Both the position numbers and the translations under genes were made by a program. Below are positions 28,501 through 37,014 of a stretch of 41,413 nucleotides of DNA, one piece after another (position 1 is the stretch's first letter; the number at the start of each line of letters is the position of its first letter). This DNA is from Oceanospirillales bacterium (lineage in GTDB: Bacteria > Pseudomonadota > Gammaproteobacteria > Xanthomonadales > SZUA-38). Below the pieces are notes generated by a model. It ran no database searches, was not told the DNA's origin, and saw only the letters and a program-made list of their open reading frames with translations. The stretch spans positions 1 to 41,413 of the forward strand of contig QIKT01000091.1 in assembly GCA_003233095.1 (NCBI GenBank), in the 5' to 3' direction.

Positions 28501-29407
28501 GGGAAATAGCAGTCGGATGATTGTGCGTTTCGACCTTGATGGCAATGTGTGCAGTCTCACAGGTCAGCCCATAGTCACCACTGCTAATATCCGGCATCAG
28601 ACGCTGGGCTGGCAGGCCTTCGATGATCGCCGAATTATCCGAGTAGGCCGTGATAATGCCATCGGGTGCGCATTGATAGGTGTGTCGTATCATCCCAAAC
28701 AGACTGTTCGGCATGTCCTCTCCGTTCAGTGTCCAGGAGGCATTGAATATCTTGTGCCGACAATGTTCTGAGTTGGCCTGGGCAAACATCATCAGTTCGG
28801 CATCGCTTGGATTGCGACTGATCTGGCGATAGCGTTGATCCAGGTAATCAATTTCCTCGCCAGACAGCGCCAGCCCCAGATCCTGGTTGGCTTGCCGCAG
28901 CACCTCCAGACCCTGATCCAGCAGCGGCAACGTGGTGACAGGAGATTCACGCTGCTGCTCGAACAGCATCGGCAAGTCTGCCATTGATCGCATGACCGAC
29001 TCGGTCATTCTGTCAACGAGTCTGGTCTGATGAAGCTGTGCATCTTCGACCTTCGCACCGGCAAATTGCAACAAGCGGCTGTGTTCAACACGCAGCACGC
29101 GATCAAGACCGCAGTGAGCGGCAATGTCTGTCGCCTTGCTGGACCAGGAAGAAATACTTCCCAGTCTTGGTACGATCAGTACGCTGTCGAGCGGCAAGTC
29201 TTGTAGAGGTAATTCAGCATTTAGCAGTGTCATCAGCCCTTGCTGCTGCGAATCGGTCAGTGCCTCATCGCCGTCAACCTGTACCAGATAGATCGACATC
29301 GCAATGCTCAGTCGAGCAGACGAGCCAACTGTTGCCAGTCTCTGATTGAATTTGCTGATCCGAAATTCAGACAGCGCAGGCAAACCCGTTAATACCAGAA
29401 TGGACAT
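25541..29407 (-). CDS. purL: Phosphoribosylformylglycinamidine synthase
   Basis: [17 protein letters not shown] N-terminus, [78 protein letters not shown], C-terminal glutaminase [17 protein letters not shown]...[18 protein letters not shown]...[10 protein letters not shown]...[10 protein letters not shown]. Start at 29407 from alignment to the known N-terminus. Confidence 0.98.
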   Translation of the reverse strand: [1288 protein letters not shown]

Positions 29408-29503
29408 GGTGGCACGATCAGCATTGAGTTGCGCGCATGATACTGCAAGCCCCATTGAAACTCACCCTGTAGCGGATGATGGCGGCGATATTCAGGCAGG
29501 AAA

Positions 29504-29531
29504 AAAGCCCGAAACCAAGGTTTCGGGCTTT
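29504..29531 (-). terminator. Intrinsic terminator downstream of dsbC
   Basis: AAAGCCCGAAACC / GGTTTCGGGCTTT 13-bp perfect stem with the plus-strand A run at 29501-29506 (U tract on minus strand). Confidence 0.9.
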
Positions 29532-29550
29532 GAAAGTCATCTCAGGTCGA

Positions 29551-30282
29551 TCAGGAATTTGGTGTGTTGATCGTCATCTGATCCAGGCGAATCAACAAGT
29601 CTGCTGCAGGCACATAGCCTGAAATCAACGTACCGTCTTCGGTAAACAGTGCAGGGGTGCCAGTAACACCGAGCCCCTTGCCCATTTCGTAATGGGCTTC
29701 CACCGGGTTGGTGCACACGCGTGGTGTGGGTTCGGCACCTGATTTCGCTAATGTCATGGCGTCGTTGGAATCATCAGCACACCAGACCGACACTGCCTTC
29801 ACGTGTGAATTTGAACCCACACCCGAGCGCGGGAAAAACAGATAACTGACCGCTATGCCCAACTCATTGTACTGCTCGATTTCCTGATGCAGCTTGCGGC
29901 AATATCCGCAGTCAATATCGGTGAACACAGTGATGGTGTGCTTGGTCTCACCTTCCGGAGAAAAGACGATCAAGTCAGTGTCAGGCAGCGCATCAAGCTG
30001 GTTCTTGCGAATAACCGAGCGTGCACCCTCGGTCAGGTTGCGACGGGTGGCCACTTCTATCAACTGACCATCCAACAGATATTTGCCATCGTTTGATATA
30101 TACACGAGCAATGACCCTGCCATCACTTCCTGATAGCCTTCAATCGGCGAATCCTTGATGCTGTCCACGGTCAGATTGGGGGCCAACGTCGAAAGAGCCT
30201 TGCGGATGGTATCTTCGACATCCTGTGCAACAGACACTGTTGCGGCAGCCAGAAGGCTGATCACAGTTAGAAACTTGGTCAT
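29551..30282 (-). CDS. dsbC: Thiol:disulfide interchange protein DsbC
   Basis: Signal peptide MTKFLTVISLLAAATVSVAQ; HTITVFTDIDCGYCRKLHQEIEQYNELGIAVSYLFFPRSG (CGYC), GVTGTPALFTEDGTLISGYVPA. Confidence 0.95.
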   Translation of the reverse strand: MTKFLTVISLLAAATVSVAQDVEDTIRKALSTLAPNLTVDSIKDSPIEGYQEVMAGSLLVYISNDGKYLLDGQLIEVATRRNLTEGARSVIRKNQLDALPDTDLIVFSPEGETKHTITVFTDIDCGYCRKLHQEIEQYNELGIAVSYLFFPRSGVGSNSHVKAVSVWCADDSNDAMTLAKSGAEPTPRVCTNPVEAHYEMGKGLGVTGTPALFTEDGTLISGYVPAADLLIRLDQMTINTPNS

Positions 30283-30381
30283 TCTCTTGCCTCGATTGAT
30301 GGATATTAAACCTGTCCTATGGACAGCGGTCGTGCAAAATAGTGCGACATGATAGCATAATTTTTTTCCCCGCTACCGCTG

Positions 30382-31311
30382 TCAACCACGCGGATGATGC
30401 TGCTCGTGCAGTTGCCTGAGTGCTTCATTGTGAATATGCGTGTAGATTTGTGTGGTCGATAAATCAACATGACCCAACAGCATTTGAACCACTCGCAGAT
30501 CGGCACCATGGCTGAGTAAATGAGTCGCGAAGGAATGCCGCAACAGGTGTGGCGATATTGACTGTGGAATGCCTGCCTGGAGCGCATACCGCTTGATCAG
30601 ATACCAGAAGGCCTGCCGCGACATGCCCTTCCTGCGACGAGTCAGGTACAGATCGTTGCACTGATTGTCAGCCAGCAGGATTGGCCGTGAGTCAGCCAGA
30701 TATTGATCCAGCCAATACAGTGCCTCTTCGCCAATCGGTATCAGACGATCACGATCACCTTTACCAGTCACTCGAATGACTCCCTGTCGAGTATTGATGT
30801 CGTGCACCTGACATCCGACAAGTTCGGACACGCGAAGCCCGGTTGCGTAGAGCAGTTCAAGCATCGATCGATCTCGTAGACCAATCGGGTCTGTGATGTC
30901 GGGTGCCTTCAACAATGCCTCAACATTCTTCTCATTGAGGACTTTTGGCAAGCTTCGGGTCAGACGCGGGTGCGAGATACGATCACTGGGATCGTCTCGG
31001 CGATGATTACCTCGTATCAGCCAGGCGTAAAAATCTCTCACGCAAGACAGCAAACGTGCGTTACTAGCCGCTGAGAACCCGAGCCCTGCACGACGAGACA
31101 GATAATTCAGAATCTGCTCGCGCTCAGCAGTCACCAGCATGCCGCCCAGTTCTTCAAGCCAGAGAGAAAAGCCCTTCAAGTCGTGTTGATAGCTGTCGAT
31201 CGTGTTGCGGCTGAGTCCCCGTTCAGCCCAGCTTTCATCCAGATATTGCTGAATGATTGCTCGATTGGATGAGTTAAGGCTGGTTGTCACATCAACAAAA
31301 AAGCCTGTCAT
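30382..31311 (-). CDS. xerD: Site-specific tyrosine recombinase XerD
   Basis: ESWAERGLSRNTIDSYQHDLKGFSLWL; LLYATGLRVSELVGCQVHDINTRQGVIRVTGKGDRDRLIPIGEEAL; SPHLLRHSFATHLLSHGADLRVVQMLLGHVDLSTTQIYTHI (catalytic R-H-R-H-Y). Start codon uncertain, see findings. Confidence 0.95.
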   Translation of the reverse strand: MTGFFVDVTTSLNSSNRAIIQQYLDESWAERGLSRNTIDSYQHDLKGFSLWLEELGGMLVTAEREQILNYLSRRAGLGFSAASNARLLSCVRDFYAWLIRGNHRRDDPSDRISHPRLTRSLPKVLNEKNVEALLKAPDITDPIGLRDRSMLELLYATGLRVSELVGCQVHDINTRQGVIRVTGKGDRDRLIPIGEEALYWLDQYLADSRPILLADNQCNDLYLTRRRKGMSRQAFWYLIKRYALQAGIPQSISPHLLRHSFATHLLSHGADLRVVQMLLGHVDLSTTQIYTHIHNEALRQLHEQHHPRG

Positions 31312-31322
31312 CTGACAGGCTT
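31301..31322 (-). terminator. Intrinsic terminator after the TPR gene, overlapping the annotated xerD start
   Basis: AAGCCTGTCA-TC-TGACAGGCTT 10-bp perfect stem; minus-strand T run immediately after (plus-strand AAAA at 31297-31300 joined to AA of the stem). Confidence 0.8.
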
Positions 31323-31349
31323 CGGTTGTATGGAATGATCAAATTGTGC

Positions 31350-32627
31350 TTAACCTGTTGAGGCTGCGCGGCGCTGACGCTCCTTCTCCAGCTCTTCGAG
31401 ATGATTCAACCACTGCTGAGCCGCCGGGCGAGACTTTTCAAACCTCATTGCAGCGTTGAATGCTTTTCGTGCCGCGACTAAATCACCGAGGTTCAATTCG
31501 CTGGTTCCCAGCAGCTCCTGCATTTTGCCCAGGTTCGCATCAGTGATACCACCTTTGCTGATGGCATTGGCCGTGGCTTGCTTGGCGAGGCCCCAATCTT
31601 CATTGGCCACCAGAATGTAGGCCAACTGCATATCGATCTTGCCATTCGAGGACAACTCGCCGGCCTTGGTCAGAGCACCGATTGCATTATCAAATTCCTG
31701 AGCGGCATACCAAGCATTGCCCAACTGCTCGTATTCCTTGGCACCCGCGTCAATCAGGCCTTTGTCGATGCCTTCCTGCATGGACGATGCGGCCTCATAA
31801 GGCATTTCGAGATACCCATAGAGACTGAACAATTGCATCATGTCCGATTCAGACGACAGCATGTCTTGTCGATTGGCCAGAGCCAGAATCGCCAAAGCGT
31901 CTTCGTCACGCTTCAGGGTGACATTGATTGAGGCCAATTGTACCCAGTATAGCTTCTTCGATGGCCAGCCGCGGATCAGAATTTCAAGCACTTCGCGGAC
32001 TTTGTTGAATTCCTTCAACTCATAATGCATGGCCATTTTCAGGCTATACCAGTCTTCCCGTGGCTTCTCGACCAATCCGATCGCCTGGTCAATACTTTCC
32101 AGGGCAGGTCGAAACTGATCACGTTGTGCATAGATGGAAGCCTTGAGGGTATAGGCGTCAGGCTTGATCTCTCCGGACTCGTTCAGCCAGCGATCAGTCC
32201 AGCGCAGCGCATCGTCATAACGCTCGCGCAGGTAGAAAAGCTGAGCCATCTGATACATGGATTCATAATGATTCTTGTTGTCCAGGACATCCAGATTGAT
32301 GATCTGCTCATACACTTCCAGAGCCTCATCATATTTTTCTAAGGAAACCAGCGCCTGGGCCAGACCAAACAAGGCCTGTGATTGCTCGTATGGGTCTTTG
32401 ATCTTGCCAGTCAACTTTGTGAAGGTGGTGATTGCCTCAGCGTACTGCTCGTTGGCAACTAGTTCCCACGCCTTCTGAACTGCATTGAAATTCCCTTCGT
32501 TCTTCCATACGCCTGGAGGAGGATCACGAGTTTCAGCCGTGCTCTGCGCCAGGACAGCGCCCGAGGATAACGCGACTGCAAGTGTGGCCGCGGCAAAGGT
32601 CAATGTCAGAGTGTTTCTGATGGTCAT
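31350..32627 (-). CDS. TPR-repeat periplasmic protein of the TonB2-type operon
   Basis: Signal peptide MTIRNTLTLTFAAATLAVALSSGAVLAQ; repeated TPR helices such as YAEAITTFTKLTGKIKDPYEQSQALFGLAQALVSLEKYDEALEVYEQII. Confidence 0.85.
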   Translation of the reverse strand: MTIRNTLTLTFAAATLAVALSSGAVLAQSTAETRDPPPGVWKNEGNFNAVQKAWELVANEQYAEAITTFTKLTGKIKDPYEQSQALFGLAQALVSLEKYDEALEVYEQIINLDVLDNKNHYESMYQMAQLFYLRERYDDALRWTDRWLNESGEIKPDAYTLKASIYAQRDQFRPALESIDQAIGLVEKPREDWYSLKMAMHYELKEFNKVREVLEILIRGWPSKKLYWVQLASINVTLKRDEDALAILALANRQDMLSSESDMMQLFSLYGYLEMPYEAASSMQEGIDKGLIDAGAKEYEQLGNAWYAAQEFDNAIGALTKAGELSSNGKIDMQLAYILVANEDWGLAKQATANAISKGGITDANLGKMQELLGTSELNLGDLVAARKAFNAAMRFEKSRPAAQQWLNHLEELEKERQRRAASTG

Positions 32628-32720
32628 AGTCTGTACTCCATCTGTGTCACTGGGGTCATCATAATGTTCAATCGCTTCGTTCTGCCAGATTCCCCGTCCT
32701 TGTCAGGGTTGTGTTTTAGA

Positions 32721-33356
32721 TCAGTTATCTGCCAGCGTGAAATCCAGGGTCTGGGTCGCGCGACGCGGAACGGCGACACCGTCAATAATGCGAGGTTTGA
32801 ATTTCCATTTGAGAATGGCTCGGATTGCCTCGCGATCAAATACGCGTGGCGGTTTCGCATCCACCACATTCGGATCGGATACGGTTCCTGTCACGGTGAT
32901 CGTGAATTCTACCGTCACAAACCCTTCGATTTTCGCGATTGCTGCACGCCGAGGATATTGCGGCTGAATTCGAACCAGTGGAATGACGTCGCCATCTCCC
33001 TGATCACCTACGGAGGCAAATGCACCAAGAAAGGGCCCAGAACCACTCACAGGAATGTCCAGCTTTGGCATATTCATGTTGGGCATCGGCGTGATGACTT
33101 TTTGAATATTCTGGATATTCATTTTCGGCGGTGGCGGTGGCTGCTTGGGTGGCGGTGGTGGCTTTGGCTTGGCTCGCTGTCGGATTTGCAGGTCATCGTC
33201 CAGTTCCACTGGACCAAAACGGATCGATGAGGCCTCTTCCTCCTTCTTCAAATCACCGGTTCCACCCGCAATCAGAAATAGCATGAACAGAAACAGGGAC
33301 ACCGTCACGACAAAGCCTCCTGCTCCCGATGCAATAATACGAAGACCTGAACTCAT
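32721..33356 (-). CDS. TonB-family energy transducer
   Basis: Single N-terminal TM, PKPPPPPKQPPPPPK proline stretch, C-terminal VIPLVRIQPQYPRRAAIAKIEGFVTVEFTITVTGTVSDPNVVDAKPPRVFDREAIRAILKWKFKP. Met at 33356 preferred over 33401. Confidence 0.93.
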   Translation of the reverse strand: MSSGLRIIASGAGGFVVTVSLFLFMLFLIAGGTGDLKKEEEASSIRFGPVELDDDLQIRQRAKPKPPPPPKQPPPPPKMNIQNIQKVITPMPNMNMPKLDIPVSGSGPFLGAFASVGDQGDGDVIPLVRIQPQYPRRAAIAKIEGFVTVEFTITVTGTVSDPNVVDAKPPRVFDREAIRAILKWKFKPRIIDGVAVPRRATQTLDFTLADN

Positions 33357-33360
33357 ATGC

Positions 33361-33765
33361 TTAGCCCTGTGGTGTCTGTGCTGCGACCGAAATCGCGTCA
33401 ACTCCGGCTGACTTGACCTGATCCATCACCGAGACGAGAATGCCGGTCTGTGACGCCTTGTCAGCAATGATCACGACGCTGCCTTCGGGATTCTCAGCGT
33501 GCATTTTTTCGACGTTGGCTCGGACTGAATCGACTTCGACCTGACGCTTGTTCATCCAGACCTCGCCGTTTTCACGGATCGCAATCATGATGTTGCCTTT
33601 GGTCTTCTGGGTGGCCGTATTGGCTGTCGGACGACTGACGTCGATCCCGGACTCCTTGACGAAAGAGGTGGTAACGATGAAGAAGATGAGCATGATGAAT
33701 ACAATATCCAGCATGGGCGTGATATTGATTTCAGTGTCATCTACCGGACGATGTCTATGTCTCAT
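33361..33765 (-). CDS. exbD: ExbD/TolR-family biopolymer transporter
   Basis: DTEINITPMLDIVFIMLIFFIVTTSFVKESGIDVSRP, AITVADKASQ-like region, single TM. Confidence 0.95.
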   Translation of the reverse strand: MRHRHRPVDDTEINITPMLDIVFIMLIFFIVTTSFVKESGIDVSRPTANTATQKTKGNIMIAIRENGEVWMNKRQVEVDSVRANVEKMHAENPEGSVVIIADKASQTGILVSVMDQVKSAGVDAISVAAQTPQG

Positions 33766-33824
33766 GATTCAAAAGACCTCTTGTTGTTTAGTATCCGGCT
33801 GAGCCATTTGGTTCAACCAGATCA

Positions 33825-34352
33825 TCAATGGTGGTACAGCATATCTTCGAGCTGTTCGGTTTCGTCAGAACGAATCTGATCGAAACGAGTTCCGAAGTAC
33901 ACGCCGGAGAGTGCCGCAACCATGCCAGCCATGGTTGGAACCGTTGCCTGAGACACACCCGCCGCCATGGCGCGCGCATTACCAGTACCGGTAATCGCCA
34001 TGATGTCGAATACATTCAGCATCCCGGTCACTGTGCCCAGCAGGCCCAGCAGCGGACATAGTGCAATCAATGTTTTGATTGCACTGATGTTGCTTCGAAG
34101 ATTTTCCGACACTTCGGAGATCATCTGCTCGCGGATCCGCTTGGCGTACCAGGAGGTCGTATCTACACGAGCCTCCCAGGCATTGACCACCGAGCGCATC
34201 TGCTTGGGGTGAACGAAACGGAAATACCAGAGCCGCTCGATGATAAGTGTCCACATCATCAGAAGGACCAGGCCTACCGCCCAGATTACGCTGCCACCAA
34301 TTTCGATGAACTGCAGTATTGAGTTATATATTTCAGACAACCACGCCATCAT
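33825..34352 (-). CDS. exbB: ExbB/TolQ/MotA-family proton channel (ExbB2-like)
   Basis: IKTLIALCPLLGLLGTVTGMLNVFDIMAITGTGNARAMAAGVSQATVPTMAGMVAALSGVYF. Start at 34352 or 34349 likely. Confidence 0.93.
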   Translation of the reverse strand: MMAWLSEIYNSILQFIEIGGSVIWAVGLVLLMMWTLIIERLWYFRFVHPKQMRSVVNAWEARVDTTSWYAKRIREQMISEVSENLRSNISAIKTLIALCPLLGLLGTVTGMLNVFDIMAITGTGNARAMAAGVSQATVPTMAGMVAALSGVYFGTRFDQIRSDETEQLEDMLYHH

Positions 34353-35739
34353 TCTTTTCCGCCATGCGTGCAATAATGCCTGCACTTTGCTCTTCTAGGA
34401 TATGGATCAGCGAGTTGCTGCGACTTTGCAGCAGGGAGTGAATCAGTGTCAACGGAATCGCGACAACCAGACCCAGTACTGTGGTGACCAGAGCCTGTGA
34501 GATACCGCCCGCCATCATTTTGGGGTTACCGGTACCAAACAGTGTGATCGCCTGGAAGGTCGCGATCATGCCGACAACTGTTCCCAACAGTCCCAGCAGC
34601 GGCGCAACCACATACAGCATCTTCATGAAGCTGAGGCCACGCTCGAACTGAGGTGTTTCACGCAGAATCGCTTCGTCAAGTTTCAACTCGAGCGTTTCGA
34701 TGTCTGCATCCGGGTTGTCCGAGTACACTTTCATGACTCGACCCAGCGCGTTCTTGTCACTGCCCGTACTCTTCTTCAGTTGTGACTTGATTGCAGCACC
34801 CTTGGTGAACAGTGCCAACATCCGCCAGATTGCCAGTAGCAGACCAAACAGACCGATGCCCATGATCACATATCCAATAGCACCTGCATCGCCAGTATCA
34901 GAGAGGACACCGTCGCCAATACCCAGGCGTTCGGGCCAGGTCTTGGATTGAACGACGTTGGACAGAATCACACCGCCAGTAAAGTCCATCGGAAGCGGCT
35001 TGAGATCTCCGGCTGAGGCGTTCAGGTAGGGATCAACCAGACCCGTAAAACGTGCTGAAGGCTGTCGTGGAAGCTCAGTCAGTATGCCTGATGGGTAGTC
35101 GACTGAAGGCTCTTTCCACTGCAGGAATTTGCCCTCTGACATGGCGTTGAAAACTCCGACTCGAGTAATCGACTGTGACGAGTCAACGGTACCACTAGGT
35201 CGCAATATGTCTGCGCTGAAGGTGGTGATCTTACCCTGCTCGGTCAACTCATGCTGCATAATGTACCACAGGCGCTTGAGTTCCAGGATGGTCGGCAATT
35301 TCTTGCGTTGAGCCAGCTCGCGCAAGAACTTCTGGCGCTCGCTGGAATGTTCTGCACTGGTCAGTGACCCGTCCAGTTTACCGCGCAGATCACTGGCGAC
35401 TGCCTTGACCACACCAGACATCTCACCGAGGTTGCCTGACCGTTCGGTCAACACTGTTTCCAGATCGGCCAGAAGTTTTTCATTGTCGTCAAATTCGGTT
35501 TTCAGCTGTTCGCTGCGAACTTCCTGTGCTTGCAGCTCAGTCCGGGCCTGAGCCAGCGACTGGCGCTGGCGATCACGATTGTTGCGAAACGTTGCTACGC
35601 GTCGTTCGTTCTCGGCTGTGGTCTGGGTGGCCGACTGTTGCGTCTTGCGCAGCAGATCATCCAGGGAAGCATCCTGGGCAAACACTGCTGCCGTTGAGGA
35701 CAGCAGCACCAGGGTCAACATGATAGTCAGTTTTTTCAT
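34333..35739 (-). CDS. TtpC-type ExbB-like protein with long periplasmic coiled-coil N-terminus
   Basis: Signal peptide, coiled-coil region RRVATFRNNRDRQRQSLAQARTELQAQEVRSEQLKTEFDDNEKLLADLE, then MotA/ExbB domain MKMLYVVAPLLGLLGTVVGMIATFQAITLFGTGNPKMMAGGISQALVTTVLGLVVAIPL. Confidence 0.9.
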   Translation of the reverse strand: MKKLTIMLTLVLLSSTAAVFAQDASLDDLLRKTQQSATQTTAENERRVATFRNNRDRQRQSLAQARTELQAQEVRSEQLKTEFDDNEKLLADLETVLTERSGNLGEMSGVVKAVASDLRGKLDGSLTSAEHSSERQKFLRELAQRKKLPTILELKRLWYIMQHELTEQGKITTFSADILRPSGTVDSSQSITRVGVFNAMSEGKFLQWKEPSVDYPSGILTELPRQPSARFTGLVDPYLNASAGDLKPLPMDFTGGVILSNVVQSKTWPERLGIGDGVLSDTGDAGAIGYVIMGIGLFGLLLAIWRMLALFTKGAAIKSQLKKSTGSDKNALGRVMKVYSDNPDADIETLELKLDEAILRETPQFERGLSFMKMLYVVAPLLGLLGTVVGMIATFQAITLFGTGNPKMMAGGISQALVTTVLGLVVAIPLTLIHSLLQSRSNSLIHILEEQSAGIIARMAEKNDGVVV

Positions 35740-35741
35740 TC

Positions 35742-36521
35742 TTATTCTCCTGCTGCCGGAACCGGAATGCTGACCAGATTAGGCGCTACCTTGTTCTGAG
35801 CGATACGAATGGCCTTGTTGATGGCGCTTGTATAGCGATCTTCCAGAGGCTGGAATTCATTCGCCGAAGGATTCCACCAACCTGCCGTTTCACCATCAAG
35901 AGATTGATAATACAGCAGAGAGCGTCCCACCTTCAGGTAGGTCACGGTAGCATTGGTGCTAGGCAGGGCGCCTTCATACGTCGAAGCTTCGCGTCCAAGC
36001 TCGATCTCTCGCTGATAGGCTTCGATTACCTTGCGGTACTTTTCAGAGGTCGTAACATCCGCGCGTAACAGCTCATTACTGAGACCGTCGGCCAGCGCCA
36101 GACGCTCCTGCTTGCGGAATGGTAAGTCGCTGTTGATGATTTCAGTCAACATGTTGACCATTTCCTGAAGCATCGGCATCACACCCTTGTTGGTGGATTC
36201 GAGGTTTCCAAGCTGCTCCTCAATGGACTGCATCTCGCCACGCTGGTTGACGACCAGTTGCTCCAGCTGAGAGTTGTAGACTTTCAGTGTGTCGCTTTCA
36301 CGAATGACTTGACGGTAGTCAGCGACCAGATCTTCAGTCTGCTCTGCCAGTGTATCGATCCTGTTTTGCGTTGTCCGACTCGACTGATTGGTGTTTTGTT
36401 CAGTCTGAATGGTTGTGTCGAGCACATCTGCTTGCACGCCAGCCAGTGACAGAATCGTCACCAGGCACAGCAGCATTCCCCTACTCAAGATTCTTCGATG
36501 ATTTGGCATAGCCCATCCCAC
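35742..36521 (-). CDS. DUF3450-family periplasmic protein
   Basis: Signal peptide, coiled-coil, then EMVNMLTEIINSDLPFRKQERLALADGLSNELLRADVTTSEKYRKVIEAYQREIELGREASTYEG...LKVGRSLLYYQSLDGETAGWWNPSANEFQPL; position at the head of a TtpC-ExbB-ExbD-TonB operon. Confidence 0.88.
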   Translation of the reverse strand: MGWAMPNHRRILSRGMLLCLVTILSLAGVQADVLDTTIQTEQNTNQSSRTTQNRIDTLAEQTEDLVADYRQVIRESDTLKVYNSQLEQLVVNQRGEMQSIEEQLGNLESTNKGVMPMLQEMVNMLTEIINSDLPFRKQERLALADGLSNELLRADVTTSEKYRKVIEAYQREIELGREASTYEGALPSTNATVTYLKVGRSLLYYQSLDGETAGWWNPSANEFQPLEDRYTSAINKAIRIAQNKVAPNLVSIPVPAAGE

Positions 36522-36775
36522 TTTTACTATTGATACGAAATCGTCTGATTGACGCGGCTTATCGAACTTGCCGAGTCGCCAGTTTCCATGGCCATACAGA
36601 CAGCAAGTACACGATTCAGGCCGACAAGCATACAGTCAGACCCCGAAAAAGGAAACCTCACCGATTCACGCATCCGAGGCCTCTGCCCACAAGGAGCATT
36701 TGAGGAGACGGGGACGAGTTGCAGCAAGCCCTGAATACTGTTTGAACCTTTCCTATACGAACCTACACTGCTTTT

Positions 36776-36805
36776 CGTATACAGGCCCGTATGCAAACTT
36801 ATCAA
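36776..36805 (-). promoter_or_regulatory. Candidate sigma70-type promoter for the DUF3450/TonB2 operon
   Basis: Minus strand TTGATA - 18 nt - TATACG with extended TG; the only reasonable pair I saw in the upstream gap. Confidence 0.3.
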
Positions 36806-37014
36806 TGATTGCCCCTGCGATGCAAGTTTATCTGTAGTTTTCGCAACTCCATTCCTCTGCAAGCTCCCTGGCAACACGCCAGGTGCGATCTGAAATCGGA
36901 CCTCTGGGTACCACCCGGCTGAATTTCTCCGTGTCCTGTCCATGTTGAACGCACACATCGGACAAAAGGGGTTAACATGCGCTTCAGAGAATTGAGACCA
37001 CCAAGGACATTGCA

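Noticed and set aside
30312-30326. CTGTCC-TAT-GGACAG hairpin upstream of dsbC as a terminator
   Set aside because: Only a 6-bp stem and no T tract on either strand.
33109-33180. GGTGGCGGTGGC-type repeat as a microsatellite
   Set aside because: It encodes the expected proline-rich linker (PKPPPPPKQPPPPPK) of TonB; normal for the family.
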